DNA from: Herbaspirillum sp. DW155
GTDB taxonomy: Bacteria > Pseudomonadota > Gammaproteobacteria > Burkholderiales > Burkholderiaceae_D
DNA length: 64,000 nt
Assembly (NCBI RefSeq): GCF_037076565.1
Contig: NZ_AP029028.1
Span: 4,092,001-4,156,000, forward strand
Direction of reading: 5' to 3'
Shown here piece by piece: positions 19,095-30,824 of the stretch. The first letter of the stretch is position 1; each line of letters starts with the position of its first letter. The notes below the pieces were generated by a model. The model saw nothing but the letters and a program-made list of their open reading frames with translations. It did no database searches and had not been told where the DNA came from. The position numbers and the translations under genes are program-made.

Positions 19095-20276
19095 TCATGC
19101 CGCCTGACGCCGTGCGTCGAAGAAGACACGCAGACGGGCGACCGCTTCCTGCAACTTTTCCATCGAGGTCGCATAGGACAGGCGGATGTAGCGGCGCGCC
19201 GTGAAGGGTCCGAAATCCAGCCCCGGCACCAGTACCACGCCGGCTTCGTAGAGCATGTCCAGGCTCAGCTGGTCGGCGTCGTCGCACAGCGCGCTGCAAT
19301 CCGCGTAAACATAGAACGCACCGTCGGGGACAACCGGCACCGTGAAGCCCAGGCTTTCCAGCGCCGGCACGATGTAATCGCGGCGGCGCTTGAACTCGGC
19401 CTTGCGCGCTTCATACACGGCGATGGTCTCGGGCGTGAAGCAGGCCACGGCCGCATGCTGGGCAATCGAGGACGCACAGATCAACAGGTTCTGCGCCAGC
19501 TTCTCCACCTGAGGCACCAGCGCCGGCGGCAACACCAGCCAGCCCAGGCGCCAGCCGGTCATGTTGAAATACTTGGAGAAGCTGTTGATGACCACCACAT
19601 CCTCGCCCAGCGACAGCGCCGAGAACGGCGCGCCTTCATACGACAAGCCCTGGTAGATCTCATCGACGATGGTGAAGCCGCCACGCTGGCGGACTTCGCC
19701 AAGAATGGCCTGCAATTCATCGGGCGCGATGGAAGTACCGGTGGGATTGGAGGGCGAAGCCAGCAGCACGCCGCGCGTCTGTTCTCCCCAGTGCTCGCGC
19801 ACCATCTGGGCCGAGAGCTGGAAGCGATGTTCCGGGCCGCTGGCGATGAGCTTGGCGCGGCCCTCGAAGGCCGCCACGAAATGGCGGTTACAGGGATAGC
19901 TGGGATCAGGCATCAACACTTCACTGTCGCGCTCGACCAGCGCCGCACAGGCCAGCAGCAGGGCTGCCGAGGCGCCTGCGGTGATGACGATGCGTTCCGG
20001 CGCGATCTCCAGGCCGTAGACGCTGCGGTAGTGGTCCGAGATGGCCGTGCGCAATGCCGGCAGGCCGGTGGCCGAGGTGTATTGCATCTTGCCCTCGCTC
20101 ATGGCGCGGGTAGCGGCCTCGACCACGGCGGGCGGTGCCGTGAAATCGGGTTCGCCGATGCCCATGTGGATCAGGTCGCGGCCCTGCGCGGCCAATATGT
20201 CGGCCTTCTTGGACAATTCCATCACGTGGAAGGGAGCGATGTGCTGCAGACGTGAAGCAAGTTGGTTCAGGTTCAT
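19095..20276 (-). CDS. PLP-dependent class I/II aminotransferase
   Basis: A 393-residue fold-type-I aminotransferase. It shows the N-terminal HMGIGEPDFTAPPAVVEA, QYTSATGLPALRTAI, the asparagine loop SPSNPTGTSI, IVDEIYQGL and the Schiff-base lysine in INSFSKYFNMTGWRLGWLV near residue 234. The carboxylate-binding arginine is in YIRLSYAT near the end. It belongs to the aspartate/alanine aminotransferase-like branch; the amino-acid substrate cannot be assigned. It lies downstream of nusB with a terminator-like hairpin in the gap, so it may be transcribed separately. Confidence 0.92.
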   Translation of the reverse strand: MNLNQLASRLQHIAPFHVMELSKKADILAAQGRDLIHMGIGEPDFTAPPAVVEAATRAMSEGKMQYTSATGLPALRTAISDHYRSVYGLEIAPERIVITAGASAALLLACAALVERDSEVLMPDPSYPCNRHFVAAFEGRAKLIASGPEHRFQLSAQMVREHWGEQTRGVLLASPSNPTGTSIAPDELQAILGEVRQRGGFTIVDEIYQGLSYEGAPFSALSLGEDVVVINSFSKYFNMTGWRLGWLVLPPALVPQVEKLAQNLLICASSIAQHAAVACFTPETIAVYEARKAEFKRRRDYIVPALESLGFTVPVVPDGAFYVYADCSALCDDADQLSLDMLYEAGVVLVPGLDFGPFTARRYIRLSYATSMEKLQEAVARLRVFFDARRQAA

Positions 20277-20299
20277 GCGCTAATTCCAGACAACATGGG

Positions 20300-20338
20300 C
20301 AAAAACGACAAGACGGCGCCTGTTACCACGGCGCCGTC
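20300..20338 (-). terminator. Terminator-like hairpin between nusB and the aminotransferase gene
   Basis: A perfect 9-bp stem GACGGCGCC / GGCGCCGTC (20312-20320, 20330-20338) with a 9-nt loop. On the minus strand it is followed by TTGTCGTTTTT. It lies 34 bp after the nusB stop. Confidence 0.6.
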
Positions 20339-20371
20339 CGAAAGCGAGCTGATAGAGCCGCCGGCAGTGGC

Positions 20372-20842
20372 TCAGCGGCGGCCGGCCGCTTCCACTTCGG
20401 TGGCGCGGGCCTGGGCGGCGAAACGATCCAGCACGCCGTTGACGTACTTGTGACCATCGATACCGCCAAAGGATTTGGTCAGTTCAACGGCCTCGTTGAT
20501 GACCACCTTGTAGGGAATCTCGATATGGTTCTGCAGCTCGTAAGCACCAATGAGCAGGGCTGCGTGCTCCACCGGCGAAAGCTCCTTGAGCGGACGGTCG
20601 ATCAGCGGCGCCAGGCCTGCGCGCAGCTTCTCGGCGTCGCGGATGGCACCGGTGAGCAGGGTATCGAAGTGTTCGGCGTCGGCCTTGTCGAAACCGTGGG
20701 CTTCGCGGATGTGGGCTTCGATGGCGCCCGCGTCCTCGTGGTTGAGCAGCCACTGGTACAAGCCCTGCAACGCGAACTCGCGCGCGCGGTGGCGCGGGGT
20801 GCGGTTCTTGTTCGAATTGGCGTGTTGAGTTTTGTTCGACAT
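20372..20842 (-). CDS. nusB: Transcription antitermination factor NusB
   Basis: All-helical RNA-binding protein of 156 residues that, with NusE (S10), binds boxA in rRNA operons. Diagnostic segments are [19 protein letters not shown] (residues about 17-35), [27 protein letters not shown] and the C-terminal [20 protein letters not shown]. The start is the ATG at 20842, which gives the standard polar leader before the first helix; an in-frame upstream Met lacks family similarity. It follows ribH by 105 bp, the classical ribH-nusB order. Confidence 0.96.
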   Translation of the reverse strand: MSNKTQHANSNKNRTPRHRAREFALQGLYQWLLNHEDAGAIEAHIREAHGFDKADAEHFDTLLTGAIRDAEKLRAGLAPLIDRPLKELSPVEHAALLIGAYELQNHIEIPYKVVINEAVELTKSFGGIDGHKYVNGVLDRFAAQARATEVEAAGRR

Positions 20843-20947
20843 GATGAATGCGGCCGGGGCCTTGGATAACTGAAACAAATGAATGCGAGTGTCGGTACAG
20901 GCCGACGAGGCGGGCGGCAGGACGCATGCCCCGCCGCTGCCGGTGAA

Positions 20948-21433
20948 TTATTCTTCTTCGGTGGCCTGGCCGAGTTCTTCCAGCACGATCGACAGGTTGG
21001 CCATTTCCACTGCCACGCGCGCCGCATCGGCGCCCTTCTCGGCCATGCGGACTTCGGCTTGCTCGTCGTTTTCGGTGGTCAGCACGGCGTTGGCGATGGG
21101 CAGGCCGAAATCCAGACCGATGCGGGTGATGCCGGCCCCGGATTCATTGGAGACCAGTTCGAAGTGATAGGTCTCGCCACGGATGACGGCGCCCAGCGCG
21201 ATGAGGGCATCGAACTGCTCGGTCTCGGCCATCTTCTGCAGCGCCAGCGGGATTTCCAGGGCACCCGGCACGGTCACGTGCAGGATATCCTCGTCGGCCA
21301 CGCCCAGGTGCTTCAGTTCGGCCAGGCAGGACGCCAGCAGGCCGTGGCAGACGTCTTCGTTGAAGCGCGCCTGGACGATACCGATGCGCAAGCTTTCGCC
21401 ATTGAGGTCTGGTTCATAGGTTCCGATGGTCAT
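20948..21433 (-). CDS. ribH: 6,7-dimethyl-8-ribityllumazine synthase
   Basis: Penultimate enzyme of riboflavin synthesis, 161 residues, forming an icosahedral or decameric assembly. Key segments are [19 protein letters not shown], the phosphate/substrate loop [34 protein letters not shown] and [13 protein letters not shown] (where the family often has ENxEQA). The catalytic histidine is in the YHFELV segment. AAGGA stands 8 nt before the ATG at 21433. It sits between the DHBP synthase gene (56 bp upstream) and nusB, as one transcription unit. Confidence 0.96.
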   Translation of the reverse strand: MTIGTYEPDLNGESLRIGIVQARFNEDVCHGLLASCLAELKHLGVADEDILHVTVPGALEIPLALQKMAETEQFDALIALGAVIRGETYHFELVSNESGAGITRIGLDFGLPIANAVLTTENDEQAEVRMAEKGADAARVAVEMANLSIVLEELGQATEEE

Positions 21434-21489
21434 GGCTTTTCCTTCTTGATAGGTTGACTTGCGTAATTCTTCATACGTCGGCGGGACGC

Positions 21490-22611
21490 TCAAGCGCCCT
21501 CGCGCGCCTGGTAACCGGTGACTTCCAGCTGGAAGCCGGTCATCGAGGGCATCTTGCGCGGGCTGGCCAGGAGCTTCATCTTGCACACGCCCAGATCCTT
21601 CAGGATCTGCGCGCCGATACCGTAGGTGCGCAGGTCCATGCGTTCGGCGCGGGAAGGCTTGGCCGCGGCGGGCGTGCCCACCTTGTTGAGCGCGCCGAAC
21701 TGGTCGAACATCTGCTGCGCCGATTCTTCACAATTGAGCAGCACGATCACGCCGGATTCGGCTGCCTGCACCGCCTGCATCGCCGCAGCCAGGTTCCAGG
21801 AGTGAGTGGTGACGCCAGCTTCCAGCAGATCCAGGATGGAGACCGGCTGGTGCACGCGCACCAGGGTTTCGCGGCCGGGCTGGACGTCGCCGTGTACCAG
21901 CGCCAGGTGCGCGCCGCCCGAGGGCGTATCGCGATAGGCAATCGCCTTGAAGCTGCCGTGGGCGGTCTGCATCTGGCGCTCGGCCACGCGTTCGATGATG
22001 CTTTCGTTGCGGCTGCGGTAGTGGATCAGGTCGGCGATGGTACCGATCTTCAGCTTGTGCTTTTCAGCAAACTCCAGCAGGTCCGGCAGACGCGCCATGG
22101 TGCCGTCTTCCTTCAGGATTTCGCAGATCACCGAGGCGGGGGTGAGTCCGGCCATGGCGGTCAGGTCGCAACCGGCTTCGGTGTGACCGGCGCGCATGAG
22201 CACCCCGCCCTTCTGCGCACGCAGCGGGAAGATGTGGCCCGGCTGCACCAGGTCGGAGGGCTTGGCGCCCTTGGAGGCGGCCACCTGGATGGTACGCGCG
22301 CGGTCGGCGGCGGAGATCCCGGTGGTCACGCCTTCGGCGGCTTCGATGGAGACGGTGAAATTGGTGCCATAGGCCGTACCGTTGCGGGTGGCCATGAGCG
22401 GCAGGTCGAGCTGGTCGACGTGCTCTTCGGTAAGGGTCAGGCAGACCAGGCCGCGCGCATGCGTGACCATGAAATTGATGGCTTCGGGCGTCACGAAGTC
22501 GGTGGCCAGCACCAGGTCGCCTTCGTTTTCACGGTCTTCTTCGTCGACCAGGATCACCATGCGTCCGGCACGGAGTTCGGCGACGATTTCTTCGGTTGTA
22601 GCAAGTGGCAT
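21490..22611 (-). CDS. ribB: 3,4-dihydroxy-2-butanone 4-phosphate synthase with degenerate cyclohydrolase half (RibBX type)
   Basis: A 373-residue protein. Residues 1 to about 205 form an intact RibB domain: [19 protein letters not shown], the segment [11 protein letters not shown], and [20 protein letters not shown]. It makes the four-carbon riboflavin precursor from ribulose 5-phosphate. The C-terminal 165 residues align with GTP cyclohydrolase II ([20 protein letters not shown]) but lack the three zinc-binding cysteines (the C-x10-C-x-C motif is replaced by a stretch with none) and the catalytic Arg loop. So this half should not cleave GTP. A true ribA is expected elsewhere in the genome. 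The start ATG at 22611 gives the family N-terminus. No FMN riboswitch is seen upstream. Confidence 0.93.
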   Translation of the reverse strand: MPLATTEEIVAELRAGRMVILVDEEDRENEGDLVLATDFVTPEAINFMVTHARGLVCLTLTEEHVDQLDLPLMATRNGTAYGTNFTVSIEAAEGVTTGISAADRARTIQVAASKGAKPSDLVQPGHIFPLRAQKGGVLMRAGHTEAGCDLTAMAGLTPASVICEILKEDGTMARLPDLLEFAEKHKLKIGTIADLIHYRSRNESIIERVAERQMQTAHGSFKAIAYRDTPSGGAHLALVHGDVQPGRETLVRVHQPVSILDLLEAGVTTHSWNLAAAMQAVQAAESGVIVLLNCEESAQQMFDQFGALNKVGTPAAAKPSRAERMDLRTYGIGAQILKDLGVCKMKLLASPRKMPSMTGFQLEVTGYQAREGA

Positions 22612-22677
22612 GTTCACGCTCTTTTCCCAATTGGAACCCGCTATTTTAAAGGATTGCGGGCCTGCTCCGCTGACCAA

Positions 22678-23700
22678 TTACGCCATTTGCGCAGCCTGTG
22701 CGGCCTGGGTACGTTGCAAGGCTTCCACCAGCAGCGCCGGATCCCCCAGCGCCAGCCGTTTGGAATCCGACAAGGTTTGCCGGAAGGCACGCGCACCGGG
22801 CATGCCGGTCAAAAGGCCCAGCATATGGCGGGTGATGCTGTTGAGGCGCAGGCCGCGGCCATTGTCGCCATGCAATTCCAGCTGGCGCTTGATATAGGGC
22901 AACATGGCCTCGATCACCTCAGCCCGGCTGGGCTGGCGGCCGCCCTCCAGATCGCCATAGTAGCGGGCGTCGAAACTGGCCATCAGGTAGGGGTTGTGAT
23001 AGGCCTCGCGGCCGAGCATGACGCCATCCACATGCTTCAGATGCTCGTCGATCTCGGGCAGCGTCTTGATACCGCCGTTGATGAGGATTTCCAGGTCAGG
23101 AAAATCCTGCTTCAGTTGATAGGCGTAGTGGTATTTCAGCGGCGGGATTTCGCGGTTTTCCTTGGGGCTCAGGCCCTTGAGGATGGCATTGCGGGCGTGG
23201 ACGATGAAGGTCTTGCAGCCGGCCTCGGCGATCTGGCCGACGAAATCACGCACGAAATCATAGGATTGCACGTTATCGATACCGATGCGGTGCTTCACGG
23301 TCACATCGATGGACACCGCATCGCGCATGGCCTTGACGCAATCGGCCACCAGCGCCGGTTCGCCCATCAGGCAAGCGCCGAAAGCGCCCTTCTGGACGCG
23401 CTCGGAGGGACACCCGCAGTTCAGGTTGATCTCGTCATAGCCCCACTGCTCGCCCAGCTTCGCGCTGTGAGCGAGGTCGGCCGGCTCGCTGCCGCCCAGT
23501 TGCAGGGCGACCGGGTGTTCCTGCTCATCAAAATCCAGGTGACGCGGCACGTCGCCATGCAGCAGCGCACCGGTGGTGACCATCTCGGTGTAGAGCCAGG
23601 TGTGGCGCGTGATCTGGCGATGGAAGACGCGGCAGTGGCGGTCGGTCCAGTCCATCATCGGGGCGACCGACAAGGTACGCGCAGGCAGGGATTTCTTCAT
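22678..23700 (-). CDS. dusA: tRNA-dihydrouridine(20/20a) synthase DusA
   Basis: FMN- and NADPH-dependent reductase of tRNA uridines 20/20a, 340 residues. The N-terminal LSVAPMMDWTDRHCRVFHRQ, the catalytic-cysteine region EINLNCGCPSERVQKGAFGA (residues 90-109) and the FMN-binding INGGIKT and GVMLGREAYHNPYL are all present. The QKGAFGACLM variant separates DusA from DusB and DusC. The start at 23700 gives the canonical N-terminus; an open frame continues upstream for 33 codons without family similarity. It lies 66 bp before the RibBX gene on the same strand. Confidence 0.95.
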   Translation of the reverse strand: MKKSLPARTLSVAPMMDWTDRHCRVFHRQITRHTWLYTEMVTTGALLHGDVPRHLDFDEQEHPVALQLGGSEPADLAHSAKLGEQWGYDEINLNCGCPSERVQKGAFGACLMGEPALVADCVKAMRDAVSIDVTVKHRIGIDNVQSYDFVRDFVGQIAEAGCKTFIVHARNAILKGLSPKENREIPPLKYHYAYQLKQDFPDLEILINGGIKTLPEIDEHLKHVDGVMLGREAYHNPYLMASFDARYYGDLEGGRQPSRAEVIEAMLPYIKRQLELHGDNGRGLRLNSITRHMLGLLTGMPGARAFRQTLSDSKRLALGDPALLVEALQRTQAAQAAQMA

Positions 23701-23819
23701 AAACTGACGAAATGCTTCATTAAATTTCTGGACGGGATGCCGGAAAACCAGACAACAAGCGCCGGCGATGAACAAACCTTCATTTGCCCGTTTTAGCACC
23801 CCGGATCAGCCGCTGCAGC

Positions 23820-23855
23820 AAATAGAAAGCCCGCAAGGCTTGCGCGTTGCGGGCT
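23820..23855 (-). terminator. Terminator-like hairpin upstream of dusA
   Basis: A 9-bp perfect stem AGCCCGCAA / TTGCGGGCT (23828-23836, 23847-23855). On the minus strand it is followed by TTCTATTTG, which is moderately U-rich. It ends a transcript entering from the typA side. Confidence 0.6.
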
Positions 23856-24079
23856 GGTGTCCCCTCTATCCTCTTCGAGATAGGATTTTTCGTACAGCGG
23901 ACACGATTTTGCACCACAATCCGGCAGCCGTCATTTCGCAATGCACAAAAACAGCGCAGTACAAACTATTTTGGACAAACGTTCATCTCACGCAACGATA
24001 AACGGAAGTAAAGACTTTCACATGGCACCTGTCCGGCAGGCGCGGAAACCAACAGCAGCGCGACTTCGGGCTGAATGAC

Positions 24080-24110
24080 AAAAAAAAAGCCCACAACCGA
24101 AGTTGCGGGC
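24080..24110 (-). terminator. Intrinsic terminator downstream of typA
   Basis: On the minus strand GCCCGCAAC-TTCG-GTTGTGGGC forms a 9-bp stem (one G-U pair) capped by a UUCG tetraloop and followed by nine U residues. It is a very strong terminator. It lies 190 bp after the typA stop. Confidence 0.92.
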
Positions 24111-24298
24111 TTGAATCCAATTCTTTAGGAGGAAATTGGAGGAGACAGGTGTAACTATATGGCACTGCATCATGACTGTCTGCTTTTTTATGCTGATATC
24201 AGTTATTCACAAAACCCATATCAGCACCAGACCAGCCTGCCACACCCCAACCTCACAACAGGCAGCCCCAGCCGGAACTGCCTTCCCCGCTATTCGAT

Positions 24299-26140
<1,842 letters not shown>

Positions 26141-26180
26141 GGTGAATGTGGTTGGGAATGCCGAATCTCGGGAGGCGCGC

Positions 26181-26186
26181 ATTATA
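26181..26186 (-). promoter_or_regulatory. Likely -10 box for typA
   Basis: Perfect TATAAT on the minus strand, 41 bp upstream of the typA ATG; the -35 is poor. The 155-bp truB/typA gap also holds nested inverted repeats (CGGCTTG/CAAGCCG around CTTCCGG/CCGGAAG, 26230-26277). Confidence 0.5.
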
Positions 26187-26295
26187 GCATGTTGCGACGC
26201 ATGAACTTTGGAAAAACCTGTGTTTTCAACGGCTTGCCGCTGCTTCCGGGCTCCTCCGGAAGTCGCGCCGCAAGCCGCTTTGACGCTATCTGTCC

Positions 26296-27300
26296 TCAGG
26301 CGGTGGACACCAGCCTTTCGGGGGCCAGGATGGCGTATTCCTGCAACAGTCCGGTGCCCAGCAGGGCGGCGTCCGAACTGCGATAAACGCGCACGCGGCC
26401 GGTCTGCTCCGGCACCGCCACGCCTTCCTTGCCCAGCGGCAGGCGCTGGCCGTGCAGGAAGCGGCGCGCCAGCTCATCGCTGAGCTGCACCGCCGGGAAG
26501 GTCCGCAAGAGGCCGTCCACCGGCAGCAGCAGGGCCTTGCGGGCTTCCAGTTCGCCGGCGGCGTCGAAGGTCTCCAGGGTGACCGCACCGTCCAGCGTGA
26601 GAGCGCCGACCCCGGTGCGTCTCAGGGCATTGAGGTGGGCTCCGCAGCCAAGTACTTCGCCAATATCTTCACCTAGCACGCGGATATATGTCCCTTTGCT
26701 GCAAATCACGCGGATGCGCAGCATGGGGGCCTGGTAGTCCAGCAGTTCCAGGGCGTGGATGGTGACGTTGCGGGCTTCGCGTTCCAGCGTGATGCCGGCG
26801 CGGGCGTATTCGTAGAGCGGCTTGCCGTCGCGCTTGAGGGCCGAGTGCATGGGCGGCACCTGGCTGATGGGGCCGCGGAATTGCGCCAGCGCGGCTTCGA
26901 TCTGCTCCAGGCTGGCCTCGACGGGGCGCTCGCTGATGACCTGGCCTTCGGTGTCGCCGGTGTCGGTACGCACGCCCAGGTGGACCAGGGCTTCGTAGGT
27001 CTTGTCAGCTTCCAGCAGGTCTTGCGAGAACTTGGTGGCCTCGCCGAAGCACAGCGGCAACAGGCCCGTGGCAAACGGGTCCAGCGTGCCGGTGTGCCCC
27101 GCCTTGGGCGCGTTGAGCATGCGCTTGGCGCGGATCAGGGCGTCGTTGGAAGACAGGCCGACCGGCTTGTCCAGCAACAGGACGCCATGCACCGGCACGC
27201 GCGGAGGACGTGGCGGACGCGCCTGTTGGCCGCGCTTGACGCGCGGTTGCGGAGTTTCGGGAGAAGCGGACACGGTATCCGCCGTCGTATCGTCGGCCAT
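26296..27300 (-). CDS. truB: tRNA pseudouridine(55) synthase TruB
   Basis: Makes the universal pseudouridine 55 of tRNA, 334 residues. VPVHGVLLLDKPVGLSSNDAL begins the catalytic domain; the catalytic aspartate is in AGHTGTLDPFATGLLPLCFG (near residue 72). The C-terminal PUA-like part is present. Before the domain is a 30-residue Arg/Pro-rich extension not found in E. coli TruB. An ATG at 27300 is used; a TTG three codons upstream is in frame. It sits between rbfA and typA, as in the standard nusA-infB cluster. Confidence 0.96.
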   Translation of the reverse strand: MADDTTADTVSASPETPQPRVKRGQQARPPRPPRVPVHGVLLLDKPVGLSSNDALIRAKRMLNAPKAGHTGTLDPFATGLLPLCFGEATKFSQDLLEADKTYEALVHLGVRTDTGDTEGQVISERPVEASLEQIEAALAQFRGPISQVPPMHSALKRDGKPLYEYARAGITLEREARNVTIHALELLDYQAPMLRIRVICSKGTYIRVLGEDIGEVLGCGAHLNALRRTGVGALTLDGAVTLETFDAAGELEARKALLLPVDGLLRTFPAVQLSDELARRFLHGQRLPLGKEGVAVPEQTGRVRVYRSSDAALLGTGLLQEYAILAPERLVSTA

Positions 27301-27399
27301 GAAATGCAAGACCGGCCCACGCCCCGTTGAAGGGAAACGCAGACCGGTATGAAAAGTATGAAGAAAACTGCAATGCGACGGGAAAAGAAGCGCCCGTCT

Positions 27400-27792
27400 T
27401 CAAGCCTCGTCGTCCGAATCCTTGGCGCGGGTGGCGTTGGCTTCGTCGATCAGGCGCGACATTTCAATGCCGCGTGCGGTCGAGTTGTCATGCACGAAAT
27501 GCAGTTCCGGCAGGGTGTGGATGGTCAGCCTGCGGCCCAGCTGGGTGCGCAGGTAACCGCCCGCCTTGCGCAGGCCGGCCAGGGTGTTCTTGATCGCGTC
27601 AGGATTGTCCACCAGCGTGGTGAAGAAGACCTTGGCGTGCGCGTAGTCCGGCGTGACCTGCACTTCGGTAATGGTGATCATGCCCACCCGCGGATCCTTC
27701 AGCTCGAAGGCGATCAACTCCGACAGATCGCGCTGGATCTGGTCGGCGACGCGCAAGCCGCGTCCGGGAATGGATTTGCTGTGTTTTGCCAT
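27400..27792 (-). CDS. rbfA: 30S ribosome-binding factor RbfA
   Basis: Single KH-like-domain protein of 130 residues needed for 16S rRNA 5'-end maturation, especially in the cold. The family pattern is [40 protein letters not shown] and [19 protein letters not shown]. It lies between infB and truB. Its start codon is immediately downstream of a weak hairpin followed by a T run, which could make its expression partly independent of infB. Confidence 0.96.
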   Translation of the reverse strand: MAKHSKSIPGRGLRVADQIQRDLSELIAFELKDPRVGMITITEVQVTPDYAHAKVFFTTLVDNPDAIKNTLAGLRKAGGYLRTQLGRRLTIHTLPELHFVHDNSTARGIEMSRLIDEANATRAKDSDDEA

Positions 27793-27797
27793 GCTTT

Positions 27798-27826
27798 AAA
27801 AAAACAATCCGCCGGGGGCGTGGCGG
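27798..27826 (-). terminator. Weak terminator- or attenuator-like hairpin before rbfA
   Basis: On the minus strand CCGCC, 8-nt loop, GGCGG, then ATTG and seven T residues, ending 5 bp before the rbfA ATG. The stem is short, so it may act as a partial terminator between infB and rbfA. Confidence 0.35.
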
Positions 27827-27901
27827 GAGGATTCCCGCGTTGCTGCGACGGATCTTGCCAGTGAAGCCGGCGCATCGCGAACGATACGCCGGCGTATTGC
27901 A

Positions 27902-30772
27902 TTACAGGGTACGGGCGACTTCCTGGACTTCGAAGATTTCGAGCTGATCGCCCACTTCGATGTCGTTGTAGCCCTTGAGGGACAGGCCGCACTCGAAGCC
28001 CGACTTGACTTCCTTGACGTCGTCCTTGAAGCGCTTGAGCGAGTCCAGTTCGCCGGTCCACACCACCACGTTGTTGCGCAGCAGGCGTACTTGCGAGCCA
28101 CGCTTGACCAGACCTTCGAGCACGTAGCAGCCGGCGATCGAACCGATCTTGCTGACCACGAACACCTGGCGGATTTCCACCAGGCCCAGCGCCTGTTCGC
28201 GCTTCTCCGGCGATAGCATGCCCGACATCGCGGCCTTCACCTCGTCCACCGCATCATAGATGATGTTGTAGTAACGGATGTCCACGCCAGCGGCTTCGGC
28301 CAGCTTGCGGGCCGACGCATCGGCACGGGTGTTGAAGCCGATGATGACGGCCTTCGAAGCGACGGCCAGGTTGACGTCGTTTTCGCTGATGCCGCCCACG
28401 GCAGCGTGCACCACCTGGACGCGCACTTCGGCCGTCGACAGCTTCTGCAGCGACTGCACCAGGGCTTCCTGGGAACCTTGCACGTCGGTCTTGATGATCA
28501 TCGGCAGGTTCTTGACCTCGCCTTCGGTCATCTGGTCGAACATGTTTTCCAGCTTGGCGGCCTGTTGCTTGGCCAGCTTCACGTCGCGGAACTTGCCCTG
28601 GCGGAACAGGCCGATTTCGCGCGCCTTGCGCTCGTCGGTCATGACCACCACTTCTTCACCGGCGGAGGGCACTTCGGTCAGGCCCTGGATTTCCACCGGC
28701 AGCGACGGGCCGGCCTCGGCGATGTTCTTGCCGTTTTCGTCCAGCATCGCACGCACACGGCCGTAGGCCGAACCGGCCAGCACGACGTCGCCGCGCTTCA
28801 AGGTACCGGACTGCACCAGGATCGTGGCCACCGGGCCGCGGCCCTTGTCCAGCTTGGCTTCGATCACCAGGCCTCGGGCCGGCACATCGACCGGCGCCTT
28901 CAGTTCCAGCACTTCGGCTTGCAGCAGGACGTTTTCCAGCAGCGAGTCGATGCCTTCGCCGGTCTTGGCGGAGACGGGGATGAACGGGGCGTCGCCACCG
29001 TATTCTTCCGGCACCACTTCTTCGGCGATCAGTTCCTGCTTGACGCGATCAGGGTTGGCACCCGGCTTGTCGATCTTGTTGATCGCCACCACCAGCGGTA
29101 CACCGCCGGCCTTGGCGTGGGCAATCGCTTCCTTGGTCTGAGGCATCACGCCGTCGTCGGCGGCCACCACCAGGATCACGATGTCGGTTGCCTTGGCACC
29201 GCGGGCACGCATGGCGGTAAACGCCTCGTGGCCCGGGGTATCCAGGAAGGTGATCATGCCGCGCGGGGTTTCCACGTGGTAGGCACCAATGTGCTGGGTA
29301 ATGCCGCCGGCTTCACCCGAGGCCACCTTGGTGCGGCGGATGTAGTCCAGCAGCGAGGTCTTGCCGTGGTCGACGTGACCCATGACGGTGACCACCGGGG
29401 CACGCGGGGTGGCTTCGGCGTCGGCGTGTTCTTCGCCTTCGACCAGCAGGGCTTCCGGATCGTCCAGCTTGGCGGCATGGGCGCGGTGGCCCATTTCTTC
29501 CACCACGATCATCGCGGTTTCCTGGTCCAGCACCTGGTTGATGGTGACCATCTGGCCCAGCTTCATCAGGTGCTTGATGACTTCGGAAGCCTTGACCGCC
29601 ATCTTGTGGGCCACTTCGGCCACGGTGATGGTTTCGGGCACGTAGACATCGTGCACCACGGCTTCGGTGGGCACCTGGAAGTTGCTTTCGCGCTGGTCGT
29701 CGCCATGCGAGTGACGGCGGCCCTTGGGGCCGGCACGCCAGCCGTCACGTCCGCCGCCACCGGTGGCGCCACGCGACTTCATGCCGCCGGCACCACGCTT
29801 CTTGGCATCGTCCTGCCAGGTGGAGGAGACATTGGCCGACTTGATCGACTTCTTGTCTGCGGCCACGGCGGGCTTCTTGTCATCCTTCTTTTCGCCCGGC
29901 TTGGCAGCGGTGGCCGGCTTGTGCAGCGTGCCTTCCGAGGTCTTGGCCGGGGCCGGTGCGGGTTCCGGTGCCTTGATGACGCGACGCGGCGCATTCATCA
30001 TGGCCTTGATCTGGGCCACTTCGTCTTCCACGGCCTTGCGCGCACGGTCGGCGGCGGCAGCACGGTCGGCGGCTTCCTTGGCGGCAGCTTCGGCCTTTTT
30101 CTTCGCTTCTTCGGCAGCAGCGCGCTTCTTTTCTTCCGCAGCCGGATCGACGGCCGGGGCGGGTGCGGCAGCAGCAGCCGGTGCAGCAGCGGCAGCGGCC
30201 TTGGCCTTTTCGGCTTCGGCAGCCGCGGCGGCGGCTTCAGCGGCCTGGCGCTTGGCTTCGGCTTCGGCTTCTTCGCGGGCACGCTGCTGTTCCAGTTCGG
30301 CAGCCTTGGCCTGGGCGGCGCGTTCAGCCTCCAGCTGGGCCAGGCGTTCTTGCTGGGCCTTCAGTTCGGCCTGACGGCGAGCCTCTTCCTGCTCACGTTC
30401 CTGCGCTTCGATGGCCGGGTCGCGCTGAGGCGCCGCAGCACGTGCTGCGGTCTCTTCCACGCCGGGCTCGTCACGCTTGATGAAGGTGCGCTTCTTGCGC
30501 ACTTCCACCTGGATCGTGCGCGATTTGCCGGTTGCATCGGCCTGCTTGATCTCGGTGGTTTCCTTGCGGGTCAGCGTGATCTTTTTCTTCTCGCCTTCCG
30601 GCGCGGCCCCGCGCGAACGGCGCAGGTGTTCAAGCAGGCGGTCCTTGTCTTCCTTCGACAGGGAATCGGATGCAGAGCTCTTCTCGACGCCGGCCGAACG
30701 CAGCTGGGTCAGCAGCAGGTCAGCAGGCATCTTAAGCTCGGTGGCAAATTGGGCAACGTTGTTACTCGCCAT
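27902..30772 (-). CDS. infB: Translation initiation factor IF-2
   Basis: GTPase that delivers initiator fMet-tRNA to the 30S subunit, 956 residues. The N-terminal IF2-N module is [20 protein letters not shown] long Ala/Glu/Lys/Pro-rich, charged linker spans about residues 85-350. The G domain starts near residue 460 with [18 protein letters not shown], then [16 protein letters not shown] and [13 protein letters not shown]. Domain II and the C-terminal fMet-tRNA-binding domain follow to the end. AGAGGA is 4 nt from the ATG. Lengths near 950 are usual in Burkholderiales. Confidence 0.98.
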   Translation of the reverse strand: MASNNVAQFATELKMPADLLLTQLRSAGVEKSSASDSLSKEDKDRLLEHLRRSRGAAPEGEKKKITLTRKETTEIKQADATGKSRTIQVEVRKKRTFIKRDEPGVEETAARAAAPQRDPAIEAQEREQEEARRQAELKAQQERLAQLEAERAAQAKAAELEQQRAREEAEAEAKRQAAEAAAAAAEAEKAKAAAAAAPAAAAAPAPAVDPAAEEKKRAAAEEAKKKAEAAAKEAADRAAAADRARKAVEDEVAQIKAMMNAPRRVIKAPEPAPAPAKTSEGTLHKPATAAKPGEKKDDKKPAVAADKKSIKSANVSSTWQDDAKKRGAGGMKSRGATGGGGRDGWRAGPKGRRHSHGDDQRESNFQVPTEAVVHDVYVPETITVAEVAHKMAVKASEVIKHLMKLGQMVTINQVLDQETAMIVVEEMGHRAHAAKLDDPEALLVEGEEHADAEATPRAPVVTVMGHVDHGKTSLLDYIRRTKVASGEAGGITQHIGAYHVETPRGMITFLDTPGHEAFTAMRARGAKATDIVILVVAADDGVMPQTKEAIAHAKAGGVPLVVAINKIDKPGANPDRVKQELIAEEVVPEEYGGDAPFIPVSAKTGEGIDSLLENVLLQAEVLELKAPVDVPARGLVIEAKLDKGRGPVATILVQSGTLKRGDVVLAGSAYGRVRAMLDENGKNIAEAGPSLPVEIQGLTEVPSAGEEVVVMTDERKAREIGLFRQGKFRDVKLAKQQAAKLENMFDQMTEGEVKNLPMIIKTDVQGSQEALVQSLQKLSTAEVRVQVVHAAVGGISENDVNLAVASKAVIIGFNTRADASARKLAEAAGVDIRYYNIIYDAVDEVKAAMSGMLSPEKREQALGLVEIRQVFVVSKIGSIAGCYVLEGLVKRGSQVRLLRNNVVVWTGELDSLKRFKDDVKEVKSGFECGLSLKGYNDIEVGDQLEIFEVQEVARTL

Positions 30773-30824
30773 TCAGTCCTCTTTTCTATGTGGCTCGGCA
30801 GATGATGTGGAGACGCTCCGCTTC

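Larger units (their letters stand above)
23701..24298. other. 598-bp gene-free region between dusA and typA
   Basis: No supported coding frame. It contains two minus-strand terminator-like hairpins (23820-23855 and 24080-24110, listed separately) about 225 bp apart. A small plus-strand frame at 24159-24350 follows a purine-rich AGGAGG stretch but overlaps the end of typA and has no recognisable product. The stretch between the two terminators could encode a small minus-strand RNA of up to about 220 nt, but no convincing promoter was found in it. Confidence 0.6.

Noticed and set aside
22612-22677. FMN riboswitch before the riboflavin gene
   Set aside because: The 66-bp gap is too short and shows no RFN-type conserved segments.
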